A stretch of 9,567 bases of DNA from contig CAUEBO010000084.1 in assembly GCA_958454405.1 (NCBI GenBank), positions 1 through 9,567 of the forward strand, given 5' to 3'. A program made the position numbers and the translations under genes. This DNA comes from an uncultured Eggerthellaceae bacterium. GTDB taxonomy: Bacteria; Actinomycetota; Coriobacteriia; Coriobacteriales; Eggerthellaceae. Of this stretch, positions 6,680 through 9,567 are shown in pieces; the first letter of the stretch is position 1; each line of letters starts with the position of its first letter. The notes beneath the pieces were generated by a model, which was not told where the DNA came from, did not search any database, and worked only from the letters and a program-made list of their open reading frames with translations.

Positions 6680-7590
6680 GCCATCATCCCTTCCTGCATG
6701 TTGAACTCATGATCGCACAGCCCTTCCATGAATTCGAGATCGTGGAAGATGCCGAGCATGGTGGTGCCTTCGGCCTTCAGCTGCTCGATGAGGTCGCGCA
6801 CCTTGAGCTTCGAGGCGTTGTCGAGCGAGGCCGTGGGCTCGTCCAGCAAAAGCAGGCGCGGACGCTTGATCATGGCTGCCGCGATGTTCAGGCGCAGCTT
6901 CTCGCCGCCGGAAAACGTGCGCGGGTACAGCTCCCACAGCTCCTCGTCCAAATCGAAGTGGCGCAGCATCTTCTCGGTTTCCGCCTCTGCCCGCGCGCGC
7001 TCGTCGGCCCCGTAGGCTTCGAGCGCGCTTTTCAGCACGATGTCGCGCGCGGTTTGGCGCGGCAGCGCGTTGAGGAACTGCGAGACGTAGCCCAGCTCGT
7101 AGGCACGCAGGTACAGCATCTGGCGCTGCGTGGCCTGGGCGAGGTCCAGCATGCCGAAGCGCTGCGAGTCGTACAGAATGCGGCCGCGCTCGGGCAGGTT
7201 CGTGCGCCAGATGCAGCGCAGGATGGTGGACTTGCCGCTGCCGCTGCGCCCGGTGATGCCCACGAACTGGCCCGCGTCGAGGGAGAAGCTCACGTGCTGG
7301 CATCCTTGGATGCGGCGGTTCACGCGATGCAGCAGAAACGACTTTGACAAGCCGTCGATCTGGAGGAGCGGAGGTGCAGCCGGCTTGCCTGCCATCCTGA
7401 GCGGAGCGACCGAAGGAAGCGAAGCCGAAGGATCCCGTTCGGCGTCAGCTGGAACGCTTCGAGCTGTCGCCGCGGGGGATCCTTCGACTCCGCGCTGCAC
7501 GCTGCGCTCAGGATGGCTGAGGGGGGCTTGCGCTTGGCTGGGATGGCAGAGGGGGGCTTGCGCCTGATGGGTTTGGAACGATGCGGCCAT
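6676..7590 (-). CDS. phnL: C-P lyase ABC-type ATPase PhnL with repeat-encoded N-terminal tail
   Basis: PhnL is an ABC-type ATPase required for phosphonate C-P lyase action, thought to work with the core complex, not as a transporter. The ABC core spans residues 75-304: Walker A GRSGSGKST (114-122), Q-loop Gln171 in YVSQF, signature FSGGE (226-230), Walker B LLLLDEP (246-252) and switch His283 in FHDLE. From the ATG at 7590 the protein has 304 aa against about 225-240 for PhnL; the extra N-terminus (1-72) is low-complexity and comes from an inverted repeat and a 30-bp duplication. I chose this start because it lies 1 nt after the phnM stop and is preceded by AAGGCGGTG. An ATG at 7395 would give a normal 239 aa but has only AGG touching the start codon. 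The gene overlaps the next one by 4 nt. Confidence 0.9.
   Translation of the reverse strand: MAASFQTHQAQAPLCHPSQAQAPLSHPERSVQRGVEGSPAATARSVPADAERDPSASLPSVAPLRMAGKPAAPPLLQIDGLSKSFLLHRVNRRIQGCQHVSFSLDAGQFVGITGRSGSGKSTILRCIWRTNLPERGRILYDSQRFGMLDLAQATQRQMLYLRAYELGYVSQFLNALPRQTARDIVLKSALEAYGADERARAEAETEKMLRHFDLDEELWELYPRTFSGGEKLRLNIAAAMIKRPRLLLLDEPTASLDNASKLKVRDLIEQLKAEGTTMLGIFHDLEFMEGLCDHEFNMQEGMMA
7391..7517. repeat. 127-bp imperfect inverted repeat (REP/MITE-like) inside the 5' end of phnL
   Basis: GCCATCCTGAGC at 7391-7402 is the exact reverse complement of GCTCAGGATGGC at 7506-7517, and CGAAGGATCC (7426-7435) pairs exactly with GGATCCTTCG (7477-7486), so the two arms of about 40-45 bp fold back around a 41-bp centre. 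It resembles palindromic extragenic repeats with a GGATCCTTCG core that I recall from many high-GC genomes, although here it is read in frame as part of phnL. No transposase is present. Confidence 0.75.
7511..7570. repeat. Two tandem 30-bp repeats near the phnL start
   Basis: Positions 7511-7540 and 7541-7570 are direct copies with about five differences, sharing the core GAGGGGGGCTTGCGC. On the phnL strand they encode two decapeptides, QAQAPLCHPS and QAQAPLSHPE (residues 9-28). The 30-bp unit keeps the reading frame, which suggests slippage or duplication tolerated within the coding sequence. Confidence 0.85.
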
Positions 7591-7591
7591 G

Positions 7592-8920
7592 CTACACCGC
7601 CTTGGCCAGAGGGCGGGTCGGCTGGTCGAGTGAGGCAAGCTGCTCGGTGTCGCGCCCGTACCCGCGCGGCTGGTCGGGATAGTGCGAGCGGAACACGGAA
7701 TGCCCGCCCACGAACGCGCGCGTGACCACCGGCATGGTGCGGCCGCCTGCGGCGCCCGAACCGTCGCCGCAGGCGATCTCGCGCACCAGCAGCACGTCAG
7801 CCCGCTTGCCCACCGCGATCGATCCCAGCTCGTCGGCGATGCCCGCTGCTTTCGCGGGGTTGATGCTGACCAACGCAAACGCCCCCGCTATGTCGAGCCC
7901 GCATTCGTCGCGCAGCGTGAACACGGCGTCGAGCAGGGCCGCCGGGTAGTAGTCGCTGCACAGCACGTCCACGGCGCCGGCCTCCACGGCCTCGCGCGCG
8001 CTCAAGTTGCCCGAATGGCTGTGCCCCAGCATGACGTTCGGCGCGCCTGCGATGGCGTGCATGCCGCGCGCCCGCGCCGCACGGGCGATGTCGAGCGAGA
8101 TGGGGAACTCCGAGATGGTGGCCTCCAGCCCGTCCATGAACGCGAGCTTCTCCTCGCTGTCGTCGTCGTGCGACGCGATGGATATGCCGCGCTCGCGCGC
8201 GACGGAGGCCAGGGCGGCGATCTGGGCGTAGGACAGCTTCTTGCTTTCCTGCTGCTGGCGAATGATGTCGCGCACCTCGTCGTCGGACACGTCTCGGTAG
8301 CCTTTCAGCGTGTCGCCGAACACCAGCAGGTCGCGGTACTGGCCCTGGCCGGGCGTGTGGTCCATGAAGGAGACGAGGTCCACCTTGCCCGCGCGCAGGA
8401 ACTCCTCGATGTCGTCGTACAGATCAACGGAATCCAGCTCCACGCGCATGTGCAGGCGGTGGCGGATGAGGTGGTCGCGCTCCTCGCCGGCGCGCAAGGC
8501 GGCCACGCGGTCGATGAGGGCGCTCACGTTGCCGAAATCGCGGATGGGCTTGTGGTCGAAGATGTGCGCGCCGTACACCGACAGCGAGTGGAAGATGGTG
8601 GTCACGCCGTGCGACACGAGCTCGCGGTCGGCCTTGTACAGCGACGAAGCCAAGTCCATGACCACACTGGGGCGCGGCGAGGCCACGTTCTCAACGTAAT
8701 CGGAGTGGATGTCGATGAGGCCAGGCGTGACGTATGCGCCGCGCGCATCCACGATGGGCAGCACGCCGACGACCGCGTCGGGCTGGGCGTCGAATTCGGA
8801 CGTGCCGGCGGGCTCGATGGCCGCGATGCGCCCGTCGATGACGACGATGTCGGTGTCGGGGAGCACGCGGTCGGCGCACACCACCGTGCCGCCTCGGATG
8901 ATGCAAGAATTGGTGTCCAT
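7592..8920 (-). CDS. phnM: Alpha-D-ribose 1-methylphosphonate 5-triphosphate diphosphatase PhnM
   Basis: Amidohydrolase that removes pyrophosphate from ribose 1-phosphonate 5-triphosphate to give the 5-monophosphate that PhnJ cleaves. The 442-aa protein shows the family layout: an N-terminal beta-sandwich, then the metal motif PGLIDIHSD (66-74), FMDHTPGQGQY (186-195), SHDDD (250-254), GHSHSGN (299-305), CSDYYP (321-326) and SINPAKAAG (352-360), ending with the second half of the beta domain (GKRADVLLV, FVGGHSVF). His72, His188, His251 and Asp323 are likely metal or catalytic residues. E. coli PhnM is shorter (about 378 aa); the additions here are a Gly/Ala loop near 384-393 and a hydrophilic tail after 412. 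The ATG at 8920 is chosen because AAGGA lies 9 nt upstream and the beta-strand fold starts straight away; an open extension to 9100 runs through the hairpin repeats and is not coding. The stop is 1 nt before phnL. Confidence 0.95.
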   Translation of the reverse strand: MDTNSCIIRGGTVVCADRVLPDTDIVVIDGRIAAIEPAGTSEFDAQPDAVVGVLPIVDARGAYVTPGLIDIHSDYVENVASPRPSVVMDLASSLYKADRELVSHGVTTIFHSLSVYGAHIFDHKPIRDFGNVSALIDRVAALRAGEERDHLIRHRLHMRVELDSVDLYDDIEEFLRAGKVDLVSFMDHTPGQGQYRDLLVFGDTLKGYRDVSDDEVRDIIRQQQESKKLSYAQIAALASVARERGISIASHDDDSEEKLAFMDGLEATISEFPISLDIARAARARGMHAIAGAPNVMLGHSHSGNLSAREAVEAGAVDVLCSDYYPAALLDAVFTLRDECGLDIAGAFALVSINPAKAAGIADELGSIAVGKRADVLLVREIACGDGSGAAGGRTMPVVTRAFVGGHSVFRSHYPDQPRGYGRDTEQLASLDQPTRPLAKAV

Positions 8921-8947
8921 GGTGCAGGTTCCTTTCAGAGGTTTATC

Positions 8948-8971
8948 GGACAGGAGCGCAGCAACCTGTCC
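8948..8971. repeat. Stem-loop just upstream of the phnM ribosome site
   Basis: GGACAGG (8948-8954) pairs exactly with CCTGTCC (8965-8971) around a 10-nt loop. On the transcribed strand it ends about 14 nt before the AAGGA of phnM. No T-run follows, so it is not an intrinsic terminator; an mRNA-stability or translation role is possible. Confidence 0.5.
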
Positions 8972-8991
8972 ATGCCGCCGCCAGGCGGCAT
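8972..8991. repeat. Perfect 8-bp stem-loop abutting the previous one
   Basis: ATGCCGCC (8972-8979), loop of 4, GGCGGCAT (8984-8991). The stem touches the next hairpin with no spacer, so the RNA could stack them as one rod in the phnM leader. Confidence 0.6.
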
Positions 8992-9028
8992 AAGGGGCGT
9001 ACCGGTTGGCGCAGTCAGTCAGCGAGGG

Positions 9029-9123
9029 GCGTTGGGGTGCCCCGAATTCGCGGGATGGCGAAGGCGCCGCGTACTTCGGTACGCAAGCCTTCGGCATCAT
9101 GCGAAGACGGGGTGCCCCAGCGC
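9029..9123. repeat. 95-bp hairpin repeat with TTCG loop in the phnK-phnM spacer
   Basis: The 37-nt arms 9029-9065 and 9087-9123 are reverse complements at 29 of 37 positions. Between them GCGTAC (9069-9074) and GTACGC (9079-9084) form a perfect 6-bp stem capped by TTCG (9075-9078), a very stable RNA tetraloop. Each outer arm also contains GGGGTGCCCC. Most mismatches sit in three small symmetric bulges, a pattern typical of a structured mobile or REP-type element. No coding content is evident. Confidence 0.8.
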
Positions 9124-9139
9124 GCCGCAGCGTCGGCGC
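9122..9139. repeat. Small GC-rich stem-loop between the large hairpin and the phnK end
   Basis: GCGCCG (9122-9127) pairs with CGGCGC (9134-9139) around a 6-nt loop. It shares two bases with the arm of the 95-bp hairpin and lies next to the phnK-end hairpin, so the spacer is a near-continuous row of stems. Confidence 0.4.
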
Positions 9140-9165
9140 ATTCCTTGCTCGTCAGAGCAAGGAAT
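9140..9165. repeat. Perfect 11-bp inverted repeat holding the phnK stop codon in its loop
   Basis: ATTCCTTGCTC (9140-9150) and GAGCAAGGAAT (9155-9165) are exact reverse complements; the 4-nt loop is GTCA, whose complement contains the TGA stop of phnK. The phnK side encodes its last residues. The minus-strand sequence after it is GC-rich without a T-run, so a standard intrinsic terminator is unlikely; it may protect the 3' end of an upstream mRNA. Confidence 0.65.
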
Positions 9166-9567
9166 ACACCAGCTGTTGGGTATAAGAATGTTGGGGGTCC
9201 TCCAATATCTGATCGGTCAGGCCACTCTCGACCACGCGGCCGTCCAGCATGACGAGCGTGCGGTCGGCCAGCATGCGGATGACGCCCAGGTCGTGGCTGA
9301 CCACGAGCATGCTCACGTCGAAGTCGCGGCGGATCTGCTGGATGAGGTCGAGCACGGCGGCCTGCACGGACAGGTCGAGCCCTGTGGTCACCTCGTCCAG
9401 CAGCAGGATGGGCGGGTTGTTCGACAGCGCCTTGGCTATCTGCACGCGCTGCTGCATGCCCCCCGAGAAGTTGCGCGGCGGCTCGGCCTCGCGCGACAGC
9501 GGGATGTTCACGCGCGTGAGCAGCTCCTCGCCGCGAGCGCGCATGGCGCCCACGTTGCGGTTGCCGG
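9152..9567 (-). CDS. phnK: C-P lyase ABC-type ATPase PhnK, N-terminus outside window
   Basis: PhnK is the ABC-type ATPase that docks on the PhnGHIJ core complex. Only the C-terminal part is visible (138 complete codons including the stop, frame open to the window edge). It holds the signature FSGGMQQRVQIAKAL, Walker B ILLLDEV followed by TTGLDLSVQA, the switch VVSHDLG, and the typical PhnK end MLDGRVVESGLTDQILEDP then HSYTQQLV, which I recognise from E. coli PhnK. Walker B has DEV where DEP is usual. The visible part could also match oligopeptide (DppF/OppF-type) ATPases, but ESGLTDQILEDP and the phnM-phnL context favour PhnK. The TGA stop lies in the loop of a perfect hairpin. A 231-bp hairpin-rich gap separates it from phnM, the only large gap in the visible operon. 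Confidence 0.87.
   Translation of the reverse strand, partial: GNRNVGAMRARGEELLTRVNIPLSREAEPPRNFSGGMQQRVQIAKALSNNPPILLLDEVTTGLDLSVQAAVLDLIQQIRRDFDVSMLVVSHDLGVIRMLADRTLVMLDGRVVESGLTDQILEDPQHSYTQQLVYSLL

Noticed and set aside
7591..7878. N-terminal extension of phnL into phnM
   Set aside because: Overlaps phnM in another frame; the Arg/Ser/Cys-rich translation is a shadow, and the ATG at 7590 has AAGGCGGTG upstream.
8921..9100. N-terminal extension of phnM up to 9100
   Set aside because: It runs through the hairpin repeats, while AAGGA plus the ATG at 8920 gives a natural PhnM start.

Overview
The window looks like chromosomal DNA from a high-GC Gram-positive gut actinobacterium of the Coriobacteriia, probably Eggerthella or a close relative. 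The basis is the strong G/C third-position bias, the lipoprotein-type binding protein, and a C-P lyase cluster carrying a PHP-type cyclic phosphodiesterase, an enzyme I remember being characterised from Eggerthella lenta. Genus is an inference; there is no rRNA in the window. Every gene I can support lies on the minus strand, so the genes are read here from high to low coordinates. No tRNA, rRNA, CRISPR array or transposase was seen.

Positions 9567 to 5888 hold the tail of a phosphonate-degradation (C-P lyase) operon in the order phnK (cut by the window edge), phnM, phnL and a PHP phosphoesterase (phnPP). PhnK and PhnL are ABC-type ATPases of the C-P lyase machinery. PhnM removes pyrophosphate from ribose 1-phosphonate 5-triphosphate. 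The PHP protein probably hydrolyses the cyclic ribose phosphate left after C-P cleavage, replacing PhnP. phnM, phnL and phnPP are almost contiguous (1-nt gap, then a GTGA overlap). The 231-bp phnK-phnM spacer is full of inverted repeats, including a 95-bp hairpin capped by a TTCG loop. The 5' part of phnL contains a 127-bp inverted repeat and a 30-bp tandem duplication, both read in frame, giving PhnL an extra N-terminal tail of about 65 residues.

Positions 5751 to 3121 hold one uninterrupted 876-codon gene with an unusual architecture: a complete six-helix voltage-gated-type K+ channel (TVGYGD filter), then about five further membrane helices resembling an ECF S-component-like domain, then an intact ROK-family sugar kinase domain. 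It is the best candidate here for an undescribed system. A TAnnnT -10 motif 8 nt before its ATG and the lack of a Shine-Dalgarno suggest a leaderless mRNA.

Positions 2952 to 1 hold a polar amino-acid ABC importer operon: lipoprotein binding protein, a permease with an unusual secreted N-terminal domain of about 165 residues, and an ATPase cut by the window edge. Its upstream region has AT-rich -10/-35-like sequences and an 11-bp direct repeat spaced 21 bp, a possible operator.
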